A stretch of 64,000 nucleotides of DNA, taken from NCBI GenBank assembly GCA_026706935.1, contig JAPOXV010000013.1, positions 62,001-126,000 of the forward strand, in the 5' to 3' direction. Source of the DNA: Gammaproteobacteria bacterium (GTDB lineage: Bacteria; Pseudomonadota; Gammaproteobacteria; Pseudomonadales; Azotimanducaceae). Position numbers and translations under genes: made by a program. This document shows, in pieces, positions 44,101 through 52,126 of the stretch; the first letter of the stretch is position 1, and the number at the start of each line of letters is the position of its first letter. The notes beneath the pieces were generated by a model that was given only the letters and a program-made list of their open reading frames with translations, was not told where the DNA came from and ran no database searches.

Positions 44101-44275
44101 CGATTCGCGGGTCGTATTCGGGAAAGCTCTCCAAATTCGTCATATTCACCGCCACGATCCCGCCTGCGAAAAGTAGCACCAAAATGACGTTTGCAGCGAC
44201 GCGATTGTTGCAGAAATACGCGATGATCCCGCTATCTGATACCCCCGTTGATTCCGACAGTGTTGGCTCGCTCAC
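41111..44275 (-). CDS. RND-family efflux permease, first of a pair
   Basis: This 1,054-residue permease has the same architecture as its downstream paralogue: TM1 (about 24-44), porter loop with YPGASPTEVEEDILKRIEE, TM2-6 with the relay pair in GIVVDDAIIVAESV near 408, a second loop, then TM7-12 with SGVIVSDTILLLHRFNQ. The AcrB TM10 Lys is again replaced. It starts at a GTG 55 bases after the adaptor gene. Sequence identity with the second copy is clear but moderate, so the duplication is old and the two are likely specialised subunits rather than redundant copies. Confidence 0.9.
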   Translation of the reverse strand: MSEPTLSESTGVSDSGIIAYFCNNRVAANVILVLLFAGGIVAVNMTNLESFPEYDPRIVRIEVPYPGASPTEVEEDILKRIEESLVGTIGVTRVVSRALEGRAIVDAEMESFADDVDTLDAVRTAVERIEDFPPRNADQPEVTRIEVTRNVLTLAVSSPTLDPYQLRHEAELLRDDLLLLPSVAIVKLVGTKNQEIRIEVDEETLTQYGFTLRDVVATVRKASVNVTGGELRTQSGDIVMSTLAKGTHAEDFARIVIVSRPDGSLIRLGDIATVSDSLLESDVAATVDGIPTVFVHVRGTADTSQREASSEVRDFLAQYSRPHSVSMSVWDDETWAVEGRMYTIVRNGLIGLALVFITLLLVFDLRTAKWVTLGVPAVFLSALVLFPLLDLNVNLIVLFAFFVLIGIVVDDAIIVAESVMTFREAGYSPAEAALAGTKEVIAPVSIGVLALIIAFAVLLPLDGLIGQLLVGIPIVAVVVLAISILEAALVLPGHLAKAGYVSAWPLSEAQNRVQTWFEQKMQTRIIPMISWSIRNPYLPPAVVVASVIVAASLLLTRVVEYDVAFSPIDDMDVQVDLLLHANARPEDIRASAERAAELAANIDAEVEGSVIDATAISIGEYLPRERVSGVELHANSANVASVKVRLNPSVDRVISVADFTHRWQRKLVEIPGVHAVTVAHSNEIAGQLSFALTHPDAHVVQSAAEDFQEMLAHRDGVTNVSNSTAIGKRSFEVVLNDSGRASGLTAASVATQLRNSFYGAEAQRIQRGREELLVMVRYPEDRRTRYADLMNELVFLPNGREQVPLFAIAELKESNTFADHMRIDGRSAVVVTADIGRTGASIGSAAKIATELLPQLQRRYPGVHIELHGQSKDAARAASILQISIPIGLLVLYVLISSFLRSFVQPLLALAGIPMAFVGAVVGHFVLGYVFSFASILGFIAVSGVIVSDTILLLHRFNQIMADSQTPAIAAITAATRQRARAVLLTSVTTALSLTPMLFSGSEAIQFLIPMVVSITFGLVFSGIGLLFFLPSVTMIAEITKDFLTRAPAKAATS

Positions 44276-44330
44276 GTTACGGTACTCGGTCCGTAGCTAG
44301 CGGTAGCTTTAAGTAAATCGCTCATCGTGC

Positions 44331-45482
44331 TTAGCGCTCTACCGGTCGGACTTTCAGTCCTTCTCGCGCACCCGGAATACGCCCGACGACCACTCCGTCT
44401 TTCGCGTCAAACGCGTGTACCAACCAACCGTCTTCTGCATAACCGATCGAAATCGGCGTGAACGACACGAGCGATTCGTTGTCTACCAACCAGACACTGC
44501 CGTTTACCTGAACGGCCGACTCCGGTAAAACGAAAACGTTCTCGTGAGTCGCATCCTCGACCGTAACGTCCGTAAATGTACCCGGGCGGGGCAAAATGGG
44601 CGTGATTTCCTGATCGACGATGTGCAGGTAGAGATTGGCCAGCTTCGTATCGACGTCTACCTCGCGCGAGATTCGTTCCACTTCGGCGTTGTACTGACGC
44701 CCGTTTGCCATTACCGTGGCTTTCCGACCAATCGCGGGCGCTAGTGCGTCTAAATCGAGGTTCGAGATTTTCGCGCGTACGCGCAACTCGTACTTTGGAA
44801 AGACATCACCTAAATCAGAATCGATCGAACGTAAGACCTGGCCTTCCGATACCCTCGTACTGGTCACGTAGCCGTCGAATGGCATTCGAATCCGCGTTTT
44901 GTCCAACGCGATTTCCGCTAGAGCGATACGAACCTTTGCATTGTCGACTAGCGCTTGCGCTTGTTCAACCTCACCGTCCCTGGCAAGCCACGGGTGCTGT
45001 TCCTGGTCCGGGTACTTTCGCTTCAAGTCAGCTGATCTCGCTTCCCCATCCAATTTCTGTTTGAGTTCACCGACGACTGCCTCGAGGCCATGCTTCGCAC
45101 GCGCCAAACTCAGCTCGAACTCTCGCGGGTCTATTTGGACGAGCGTTTCATCTGCCGCAAATTCCCCACCGCTGCGAAAATTCTCCGACACCTTCAGGAC
45201 CATTCCAGATACCTCTGGTCGAACCTCGACGGTCCCTAAGGTCGTCACGATTCCGGTCAGCTGTAAGCGACGCGCCGCCTGTGTCGGTAACGGGAGAACA
45301 ACCGCCGCCGTTGGGGCGATGCGTTGCTCAGCATCTTCTGACGAGATTTCGAGATAGTCGCGACTGGGTGCTCGTGCGAAGTAGATAGCAATCGCGATGA
45401 TGCCGACAATCAGGACGATCTGTAGTACGCCTCGCCAACCGGGTCGATCCGGAGAATCAGTTCCACCACCTGAATCCGCCAC
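44331..45482 (-). CDS. Periplasmic adaptor (membrane fusion protein) of RND pump
   Basis: The 383-residue HlyD/AcrA-type adaptor starts at GTG 45482 with GGAG six bases upstream. A single N-terminal membrane anchor (VLQIVLIVGIIAIAIYFA) replaces a lipoprotein signal. The order is typical: lipoyl half with GTVEVRPEVSGMV (about 88-100), a helical hairpin (about 120-200), the second lipoyl half with RMPFDGYVTSTRVSEGQ, then beta-barrel and membrane-proximal domains (FVLPESAVQ near 335). It heads the minus-strand cluster and so probably defines the operon promoter, in 45483-45794. It should bridge the two permeases to an outer-membrane channel encoded elsewhere. Confidence 0.92.
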   Translation of the reverse strand: MADSGGGTDSPDRPGWRGVLQIVLIVGIIAIAIYFARAPSRDYLEISSEDAEQRIAPTAAVVLPLPTQAARRLQLTGIVTTLGTVEVRPEVSGMVLKVSENFRSGGEFAADETLVQIDPREFELSLARAKHGLEAVVGELKQKLDGEARSADLKRKYPDQEQHPWLARDGEVEQAQALVDNAKVRIALAEIALDKTRIRMPFDGYVTSTRVSEGQVLRSIDSDLGDVFPKYELRVRAKISNLDLDALAPAIGRKATVMANGRQYNAEVERISREVDVDTKLANLYLHIVDQEITPILPRPGTFTDVTVEDATHENVFVLPESAVQVNGSVWLVDNESLVSFTPISIGYAEDGWLVHAFDAKDGVVVGRIPGAREGLKVRPVER

Positions 45483-45794
45483 GTATTACTCCATTCTTAG
45501 CTAACTCACAAACTGACTATCGATCTTGCTATCGACTAAAAGCCTCGAATAGCAACGAGACGTGAATTTCTAAATCGATTACGCACGGACGTACATCGCA
45601 TACCTAATCAATAACGGTACGCGTTACAGACCATGCAATTCAAATATTGCAATATATTCGGCCGACCGACAATCGACCTGATTATATGGTTGACTAACAG
45701 ATAGACCGCTCGAACGGACGTCCGATGAACGGGTTCAACTTTGTCTTCTACTTGATGAGCTGAGTATGAACAGAAGCTTTGCGTTATGTCTCAA
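45483..45794. other. Intergenic stretch upstream of the RND operon
   Basis: No gene is seen. It lies between the start of the adaptor gene and the end of the next minus-strand gene and should contain the operon promoter. CGGACGTCCG at 45715-45724 is a perfect 10-base palindrome, a weak operator candidate. Confidence 0.4.
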
Positions 45795-46364
45795 TCACTG
45801 CGAAGCTGTTTTCTCCACTCGAGTCAGTGCAACCGATTGCTCAAATACCAACTCCGTAAACGCTTGATTCGCACGACTCAAATCAAATTCAATGACTTCG
45901 TCATTTCGAGATATGGTCATTGAATTGGCTCTCCTTAGTTCATCAAGCAAGGGCAGCAAGTCGCGAAACTCCACAGAGTGTAGAGCCATGTTCATATTTC
46001 TAGGCCAAATCATCGAAAACTCGTGTGCATCGTTCCCATCGACTTTGATGGTCACTTTCAGCATCGAACTGCGATCTTCCTCGTTAGATCGATCAGTCTC
46101 ATCTCCCGACGTAACTAGAAACGCCCACGTGCCATCCTCTTGAGGTACAAGTACGAACTTCTTGATACCTGAAGTACACGCAACGTATGGCTGGACGTAT
46201 ATGCTGCGATCTTTCCCTTTAGCGAACGTGCAGTTCCCAAAGTCCACTGTAGTGTATCTATCTTCGTTGGGCTGAGGATAGGAGATCCTCGTCTCCTGAC
46301 AGATGATCGAGGTGCATGTAAGCAGGGAGACAACTGCAGTTAGATAACCAATCGTTCGAATCAT
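45795..46364 (-). CDS. Exported hypothetical protein
   Basis: I do not recognise this 189-residue protein. It begins with a signal peptide (hydrophobic run at about 7-21). The mature part has two early cysteines (FGNCTF and VACTSG) that could form a disulphide, a beta-rich middle (KFVLVPQEDGTWAFLV) and a C-terminal block SMTISRNDEVIEFDLSRAN. That block resembles the end of small periplasmic proteins in which substrate-like peptides are measured by residues in FDLSG-type motifs. The layout recalls invasion-locus-B or VasI-like proteins, but neither match is good enough to assign. It stands alone, divergent from the Spondin_N gene. The ATG lies ten bases downstream of GGAGG. Confidence 0.7.
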   Translation of the reverse strand: MIRTIGYLTAVVSLLTCTSIICQETRISYPQPNEDRYTTVDFGNCTFAKGKDRSIYVQPYVACTSGIKKFVLVPQEDGTWAFLVTSGDETDRSNEEDRSSMLKVTIKVDGNDAHEFSMIWPRNMNMALHSVEFRDLLPLLDELRRANSMTISRNDEVIEFDLSRANQAFTELVFEQSVALTRVEKTASQ

Positions 46365-46727
46365 TTCAATCCTCCTTGAGTGTTCTTAGACCTATAACAG
46401 TTCAACAGCCAAACGATCCGCCGACTATCCGACATTTGGATGTCATTACCTCGTCGACCTCCCAGTGGAACATTGTGAAGGTAGTTCTGATCAACACCAA
46501 CTAGCTCCCAAAAGCGCTACTCGCTCTCTGATTAGACCATTTGTTCACACAATCCGTGCAACTTAGTTCAACAGAAGCGTATCTAACGATATACACACTT
46601 CGTTTGGGCAACTCCTATTTACTGCTACGTCCTCACTGAGCAACGAGAAATCGATTTAATTCGTCACCTGTGGCCGCGTTAGCCCGATGACGCCGAACCA
46701 AGCTTGATGTCGATCCAAAGGACTCCA
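46365..46727. other. Divergent intergenic stretch upstream of the Spondin_N gene
   Basis: No coding frame of note. It separates two outward-facing exported-protein genes and must hold both promoters. The AAAGGA at 46717-46722 serves as ribosome site for the ATG at 46728. Confidence 0.45.
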
Positions 46728-48548
46728 ATGATCCGTCCACATGGTTTCTATTTACTAGTACCGCTCCTCGTTTTGCTCGCGGTTTCGCAACCCGCGTTTT
46801 CACAGTCAGAAGCGACGGCCGAATATAGCGTTACATTCACTGGCAATTGGACCTTAGCGAGTACACCAGGTGGCGTCGTCGGCGGCGCTCACTTCACAAC
46901 CATCGCAGGAGGGAACCACAACTCGTCGGTGAGTTTTTGGGCGGCTGGCGGAACGGCGACCGCCGGCCTCGAGCGACTAGCAGAACTTGGCATAACCAGT
47001 GGTTTTATAAGCGAAATCAACGCAAGTACTCACACCGATGCATCCTTTACATCTAGCGTCAGCGGGGGTGGAACAGGCACTTCGACCTTTACACTCACGG
47101 TCAAGAAAACTCACCCGTTGATCACGCTCGCCTCAATGATCGGACCAAGCCCCGATTGGTTTGTGGGTCTTCACGGATTCTCGCTGCTGGATGACGACAA
47201 CAACTGGAAATCTTCAGCGTCTATGGACCTCTTCCCTTATGACGCGGGTACCGAGGACGGCACGGAGTTCACCCTCAGTAATGACGCAACGTCGCCCCAA
47301 GGTGTGATCACGAGTCTCAAAGGCGTGGGCAAGTTTTCCAACGTAAGGATGGCGAGGATTTCATTCACCCGGCAAAACGCTCCTCCTTCGGGACCGACGG
47401 TGAGCACTTATGATCCAACGGACGGCAGTACTGGTGTCGCGGTAGACAAGAATCTCGCGCTCACGTTCGACAAATCGGTGCAAGCGGGTAGCGGCAATAT
47501 CGTCATCCGACCTTCTTCCGGTACGGATATCGAAATCGATGTGACGAGTAGTCAGGTGAGTTTCAGCGGCAGCACGGTCACAATCAACCCGTCAAACGAT
47601 TTGAACTATGGCACCGACTATCACGTAAGGATCGCCAGCGGCGTGATCGAAGACACCTCTCAAAATGACTATGCTGGCATCGATGACGCCACGACCTGGA
47701 ATTTCAGCACTGTCCCGGCGGTGTCATTGAGTGCCTCGCCGAACCCGGTCACCGAAGGTTCGAACGTGACGGTAACTGCGACACTGACGTCGTCGCTGGC
47801 GAGCGACGTCACCATTCCGCTTTCGTTGACAAGTGGCACAGCCGAGTCCGGCGACTACGGCACGCTTGAGGAAGTCGTGATCTCTGCTCAGCAAACTTCA
47901 GGTACGGGAACGATTAGTACCACGGACGACTCGGACTTCGATGACGAAACGTTCACGGTCGCGCTCGGGAGCTTGCCGACCACGGTAGGACCAGGTACGC
48001 CGTCGTCCGTGCTCATTACCATCTCCGACGCGGACACTGCTCCCGCGGCGTCGTTATCGGTCAATCCCAATCCCGTGACAGAGGGATCCAGTGTCACGGT
48101 CACTGTTACGCTCACCTCGTCGCTGGCGAATGATGTCACCATTCCAATTACGCTGACACGAGACACCGCAGAGTCGGGGGACTACGGTACGTTGACCGGA
48201 ATCACGATCACGCGAGGTCAGACCTCAGGCACAGGCACGATAACGACAGCGACCGACGCGGACGACGACCATGAACGATTCACGGTGTCCCTAGGCGAGT
48301 TGCCTGATCCATTGATCGAAGGGTCACCGACATCCGTACAGATCGCGATTTCAGACCCTGATTCCACCGCAAACCCCGAGGTGTGGCTGTCTGCCTCGCC
48401 GAATCCGGTTCCTGAGGGTACTACCGTGGCGGTCACGGCGACGATCATGGTCGCTCAGCCAGACAATGTCACCATTCCCGTTATGCACGAGCAACACTGC
48501 CGAAACGGAGGACTACGGCACTTTAACGAGCATCGAGATCGCCGCTGA
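46728..48548 (+). CDS. Spondin_N/Calx-beta secreted protein, N-terminal part (frameshifted)
   Basis: ATG 46728 is preferred over TTG 46704 because AAAGGA lies five bases before it and a signal peptide starts at once (LLVPLLVLLAVSQPAFSQ). A Spondin_N domain follows (about 30-215), with AEYSVTFTGNW, SFWAAGG, IGPSPDWFVGLHGFSL and FPYDAGTEDG. Next come a Big_5-type Ig fold (about 220-335) with DPTDGSTGVAVDKNLALTF, and two and a half Calx-beta repeats (LSASPNPVTEGS... DYGTL... FTVALGSLP). The frame breaks inside the third repeat near 48480: the last 20-odd residues (after VTIPV) are out of frame, while the correct continuation TSNTAETEDYGTL lies in another frame at 48484 onward. The product as read would be a truncated secreted protein. 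Confidence 0.8.
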   Translation: MIRPHGFYLLVPLLVLLAVSQPAFSQSEATAEYSVTFTGNWTLASTPGGVVGGAHFTTIAGGNHNSSVSFWAAGGTATAGLERLAELGITSGFISEINASTHTDASFTSSVSGGGTGTSTFTLTVKKTHPLITLASMIGPSPDWFVGLHGFSLLDDDNNWKSSASMDLFPYDAGTEDGTEFTLSNDATSPQGVITSLKGVGKFSNVRMARISFTRQNAPPSGPTVSTYDPTDGSTGVAVDKNLALTFDKSVQAGSGNIVIRPSSGTDIEIDVTSSQVSFSGSTVTINPSNDLNYGTDYHVRIASGVIEDTSQNDYAGIDDATTWNFSTVPAVSLSASPNPVTEGSNVTVTATLTSSLASDVTIPLSLTSGTAESGDYGTLEEVVISAQQTSGTGTISTTDDSDFDDETFTVALGSLPTTVGPGTPSSVLITISDADTAPAASLSVNPNPVTEGSSVTVTVTLTSSLANDVTIPITLTRDTAESGDYGTLTGITITRGQTSGTGTITTATDADDDHERFTVSLGELPDPLIEGSPTSVQIAISDPDSTANPEVWLSASPNPVPEGTTVAVTATIMVAQPDNVTIPVMHEQHCRNGGLRHFNEHRDRR

Positions 48549-50781
48549 CCAAACATCCGGCACTGGATCGATTGCCACGTTCACGGATTCCGATGTCGAC
48601 GACGAGTCATTCACGGTCACATTAGGGGATTTGCCGGATGGATTAGCTGTTGGCGCGCCATCGTTCGTTGTAATCAATATATCTGATCCCGACACTGTAG
48701 ACGGAGATACTGACTCGACCTCCGACGAGCCAGCAAATGAACCTCCGACTGTTTCCTCTCCCACGGGACCCCACAACCTCGGTATGACCGGATCGCTGAC
48801 CTTGGAGCTCGCTACGATCTTCGCGGACCCCAACGACGACACGTTGATGTATGCCGCGATTTCATCTGACCTCGCGGTCGCGACAGTTAAAGTGGACGGC
48901 GACATGCTACTGGTACGGGCGGTTGCACTTGGCACTACTGAGATTACGGTTACGGCGACAGACCCTGGCGGCGCGTCGATTTCTCTGACGTTCGAGGTCA
49001 CGGTGTCCGAACCCGAAATGGTGTGGTATCTACCCAGTTCGACTAACAGTGCCGTACAGGGGTTTGTCCGCGTCATCAATCACACCAATGCCGCGGGTGA
49101 GGTCACTGTCACGGCAACCGACGACGCAGGTACGACCTACGCACCGATGACCGTGTCCCTGGCGGCGCGAGCTGTTGTGCACTTCGCAGTCAGTGATTTG
49201 GAGAACGGGAACTCGGAACTAGGCTTTCTCAATGAGATGGGTTCAGGTACGGGCAGTGGGGATGGCGCATGGAGGATGATGCTTTCCAGCGCGACCTTGG
49301 ACATCGAAGCACTCGGCTACGTACGAGCAAGCGATGGCTTCCTGACGTCGATGAACGCAACAGCACCGAAAAACGAAAACGGCGATTACGTTGTTGCGCT
49401 ATTCAATCCCGCTAGTGATACATCCCAGATGAGTCGCTTACGGCTGGTGAATTCCAACTCAACCGCTGCAAATGTAACGGTGTCCGGCGTTGATGATGCT
49501 GGTCTTTCGCCGGGCGAATCGGTGGCGCTGACGATCCCTGCCGACACGGCGTGCGAGGTGGACGCGACCGCACTCGAAACGGGAACAGGACTCGATTGTG
49601 GTGAACCACAGGACGGTCTGGGCGATGGTTCAGGTCGTTGGCGGCTAAGCGTGACAACGGAAGCGGATTCGTCACTCGCCATCTTGAACTTGCAAGCGAA
49701 TGCGAGTGGTCGGCTGACCAACCTGTCGGAACTCGCAAGTGCAAGTGACGATGGTGCTTGGCATGTGCCACTGTTTCCGGCTGCACCGCGTGGGGCAACT
49801 GGCGAAAATTCGGTACGGCTACAAGGCTACTTGCGAGTGGTCAATCGCTCGTCCGAGTCCGGTACCGTGACCATCGTTGCGACCGACGACAGCGACTTCG
49901 AGTATGAAAAATTAACACTAGCTTTCGCGGCGAGTGAGACCAAACACATCGATGCGACAGATCTCGAACTCGGCAACGAGACGATCGGACTAGGCGGTAA
50001 TACGGGACAAGGCATCGGTGCGTGGCGACTATCGCTTTCGAGCGAAGACCTTGAGTTCGATGCGTACGCGTACGTGCAAGATGCGGACGGATTTCTTGTC
50101 GCTATTCAGACTACTGCGCCATCGTTGGACCGAGTGCACCGGGCGGCTATGTTCAATCCTGCCAGCAACACCACGGAGATTAGCACGCTCCGTCTGATCA
50201 ACAATGGCGACACCGAAGCGCATGCGCTCATTACGGGTACCGACGACACGGGCGGCGATCGTCTCGGTACCACAGTACGGACCACCGTACTTCCCGACAG
50301 CGTGATCGAATTGTCCGCGACAGAATTGGAATCTGGCGACGCCTCGGCAATCGCGTCCGGTGCGCTGGGTGACTCGAACGGCTCATGGCGCCTACGCGTT
50401 GAAGCGGATCAGGAAATCGAGGTCATGAGTCTGCTTACCAGCGGTCTCGGACATCTATCGAATCTCTCGCATGCCGACGATACGCGAGGGTTCGAGCGCA
50501 CTCCCGCGGCCGTACTCGCGTCGCCAGAAGAAGTGACGCTACGTCGCCAGCTGAACAACAGGTTGGCAGCGCGCTGGAGCGCTGTAGAGAACGCTATGTA
50601 CGAAGTACACCTCCTGCGCGAGGACAAACGTGTATGGCACACCCGTGGGCTTACTGTACTGCGGTGGACCTGGCCGGTTGAGGAGCTCGCTCAAGGAACC
50701 TACACTGTCCGTGTGTGCACCTTGAACGAGGATAACGAGTGCAGTGCGTGGACGTTGTCCAACGAAGTCACGCTGAATTAA
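48466..50781 (+). CDS. Continuation of the Spondin_N protein: Calx-beta end and paired A-B-A-B modules
   Basis: This frame overlaps the first by 83 bases and carries on the same protein after the frameshift. The ATG at 48466 is accidental; no signal peptide follows. It completes the third Calx-beta repeat, then has an Ig-like CADG region (about 95-180), module A (185-305), module B (308-425), a second A (431-555) and second B (559-670), then a fibronectin III-like end (685-771). Module landmarks are GFVRVINHT, AVSDLENGN and GDGAWRMML in A, and ALFNPASDTSQMSRLRLVN, GRWRLSV and LTNLS in B. The same four modules occur in the esterase at 58802-63274. Restored, the whole protein would be about 1,350 residues. 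It is likely an extracellular binding protein; its partner is unknown. Confidence 0.8.
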   Translation: MSPFPLCTSNTAETEDYGTLTSIEIAADQTSGTGSIATFTDSDVDDESFTVTLGDLPDGLAVGAPSFVVINISDPDTVDGDTDSTSDEPANEPPTVSSPTGPHNLGMTGSLTLELATIFADPNDDTLMYAAISSDLAVATVKVDGDMLLVRAVALGTTEITVTATDPGGASISLTFEVTVSEPEMVWYLPSSTNSAVQGFVRVINHTNAAGEVTVTATDDAGTTYAPMTVSLAARAVVHFAVSDLENGNSELGFLNEMGSGTGSGDGAWRMMLSSATLDIEALGYVRASDGFLTSMNATAPKNENGDYVVALFNPASDTSQMSRLRLVNSNSTAANVTVSGVDDAGLSPGESVALTIPADTACEVDATALETGTGLDCGEPQDGLGDGSGRWRLSVTTEADSSLAILNLQANASGRLTNLSELASASDDGAWHVPLFPAAPRGATGENSVRLQGYLRVVNRSSESGTVTIVATDDSDFEYEKLTLAFAASETKHIDATDLELGNETIGLGGNTGQGIGAWRLSLSSEDLEFDAYAYVQDADGFLVAIQTTAPSLDRVHRAAMFNPASNTTEISTLRLINNGDTEAHALITGTDDTGGDRLGTTVRTTVLPDSVIELSATELESGDASAIASGALGDSNGSWRLRVEADQEIEVMSLLTSGLGHLSNLSHADDTRGFERTPAAVLASPEEVTLRRQLNNRLAARWSAVENAMYEVHLLREDKRVWHTRGLTVLRWTWPVEELAQGTYTVRVCTLNEDNECSAWTLSNEVTLN

Positions 50782-51061
50782 GCGGAGCGAATTGGGTAGT
50801 AATCCTGTCTACACACTCCATGTGGATGCACGCAGCCAGCCGCTAGTAACGTAAACGCTGTTCGAAACTCGTTTTCCGACGACAGCCAAATCACAATCTT
50901 CCTGTCATTTAGTGCATTAGCGCGTCAATTCACTCTCGAAAGGAAGGCAAGGGGAATCGAAACTGTAGACCTGTAACCTGGATTAGCCTATTGGTACAGA
51001 AGAATGATTGATCATCGCATTGGAGGAGGTTTAGACCATCCACAGATCACGGAGGAGCACT

Positions 51062-51526
51062 TCAAGAATGTGAGGCTTTACTTTCGATGTAATCGAGTAA
51101 GTTCCCCTCCAAAAACCCTGTCGAACGACACACAAACACTCGGATTCGTTGATCAATTTGCGATTGTGTATTTATCCTGTAATCGGCTTTCACACGAACT
51201 CGAGTCCGTTCATCCTCTAACTCTGAAATGGAAATCGAGACCTTGACATGCCTCTCAAGCTTAGTGTTGAACGGTTGTGCACCACAATCCGCTAAACCTG
51301 AAATAGAGGCGGAGTTTGACTTTGGTACAGTGACGATCAATCCTTCGTCATAGTCTGATGTCCTAGTCACATGACCTTCAGGAATCGCGTCTAACGCATG
51401 TACCCAGACATCGTCATAGATTGCGGAAATCTCTCGTTCGTAGGTCTGGATGGGGTTTAGTAATTGATACCGAGGTAGAGAGCAGCTGCAAATCAAAAGC
51501 AGTACCAACACTGTAATGATGCGCAT
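51062..51526 (-). CDS. Predicted lipoprotein
   Basis: The protein is 154 residues from ATG 51526; a TTG three codons earlier is possible. The N-terminus MRIITVLVLLLICSCS has a lipoprotein-like hydrophobic run and cysteine at about 13-15, without the most usual LAGC spelling. The mature part has the feel of a small alpha/beta envelope protein: YDDVWVHALDAI, then EGLIVTVPKS, and a beta-rich ERHVKVSISISEL segment. It loosely resembles DUF3568/DUF4810-like outer-membrane lipoproteins, which is not a firm match. Two further cysteines (DCGAQ, VFVCRS) may pair. No clear operon partner. Confidence 0.65.
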   Translation of the reverse strand: MRIITVLVLLLICSCSLPRYQLLNPIQTYEREISAIYDDVWVHALDAIPEGHVTRTSDYDEGLIVTVPKSNSASISGLADCGAQPFNTKLERHVKVSISISELEDERTRVRVKADYRINTQSQIDQRIRVFVCRSTGFLEGNLLDYIESKASHS

Positions 51527-52126
51527 CTGTAGCAACCTATGCGAATGACAGAGTAGCGATCTCGCTTACTCCCCCAATCACTGTGTTACAAATCACGATT
51601 TCTCTATTAAATTAGACGAGAAATGCAAGATGCGATAGTTTGCTTGTTTAATAGTTACCCCATTAGAGCGAGTTGACTCGGAATAGGCTATCGATATACC
51701 AATATCGCTACTCTATATGTTATTATCTCTCATAAGTTATACGGTTAAACGTATCTTATCTATATCGTGATTATTCTTACACATTATAGTATCCCGTTGT
51801 CTAACCTTTCGAATTTGGTCGCGTTTTTATAACGAGCTTGATTTGGGAGTAGCGTCGAGGCGAAACAGAGCTAGAGTAACGCACGTGTCTGGCGTACGAT
51901 ATTTCGCGCGGCGTCGACCTCATCCGATGATCCACAATCAACGATCGGATTCTGTCAGCCGTCGGAACAATCGAAATCAAACCGGCGATTCGTTAGACGC
52001 CGAGAAACTCGTCAAGTACCTGCCCGTCTGTCAATGTCTGGACCGGGCGCACTCATTGGTTGTGTTATGGACATTGACGCACATACGCGAGCTGTTACAC
52101 CCCGCGCAAACTAGTGGTCGCCTGCT
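51527..52126. other. AT-rich divergent region upstream of the lipid operon
   Basis: No convincing gene. On the plus strand TTGACT (51673-51678) and TATACC (51695-51700) stand 16 bases apart as a possible promoter, about 420 bases before the operon. CGATAT/ATATCG (51692-51707, four-base loop) overlaps its -10 box and could be an operator. The stretch 51700-51800 is markedly AT-rich. Confidence 0.4.

Noticed and set aside
45795-46364. Assignment of the exported 189-residue protein to the invasion-locus-B family
   Set aside because: Only general features (signal peptide, two Cys, beta-rich) agree; the characteristic family blocks were not found.
48470-48495. Programmed -1 frameshift in the Spondin_N gene
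   Set aside because: No X XXY YYZ slippery site or following stem-loop is seen, and the net shift does not match a simple -1 event relative to the neighbouring repeats.
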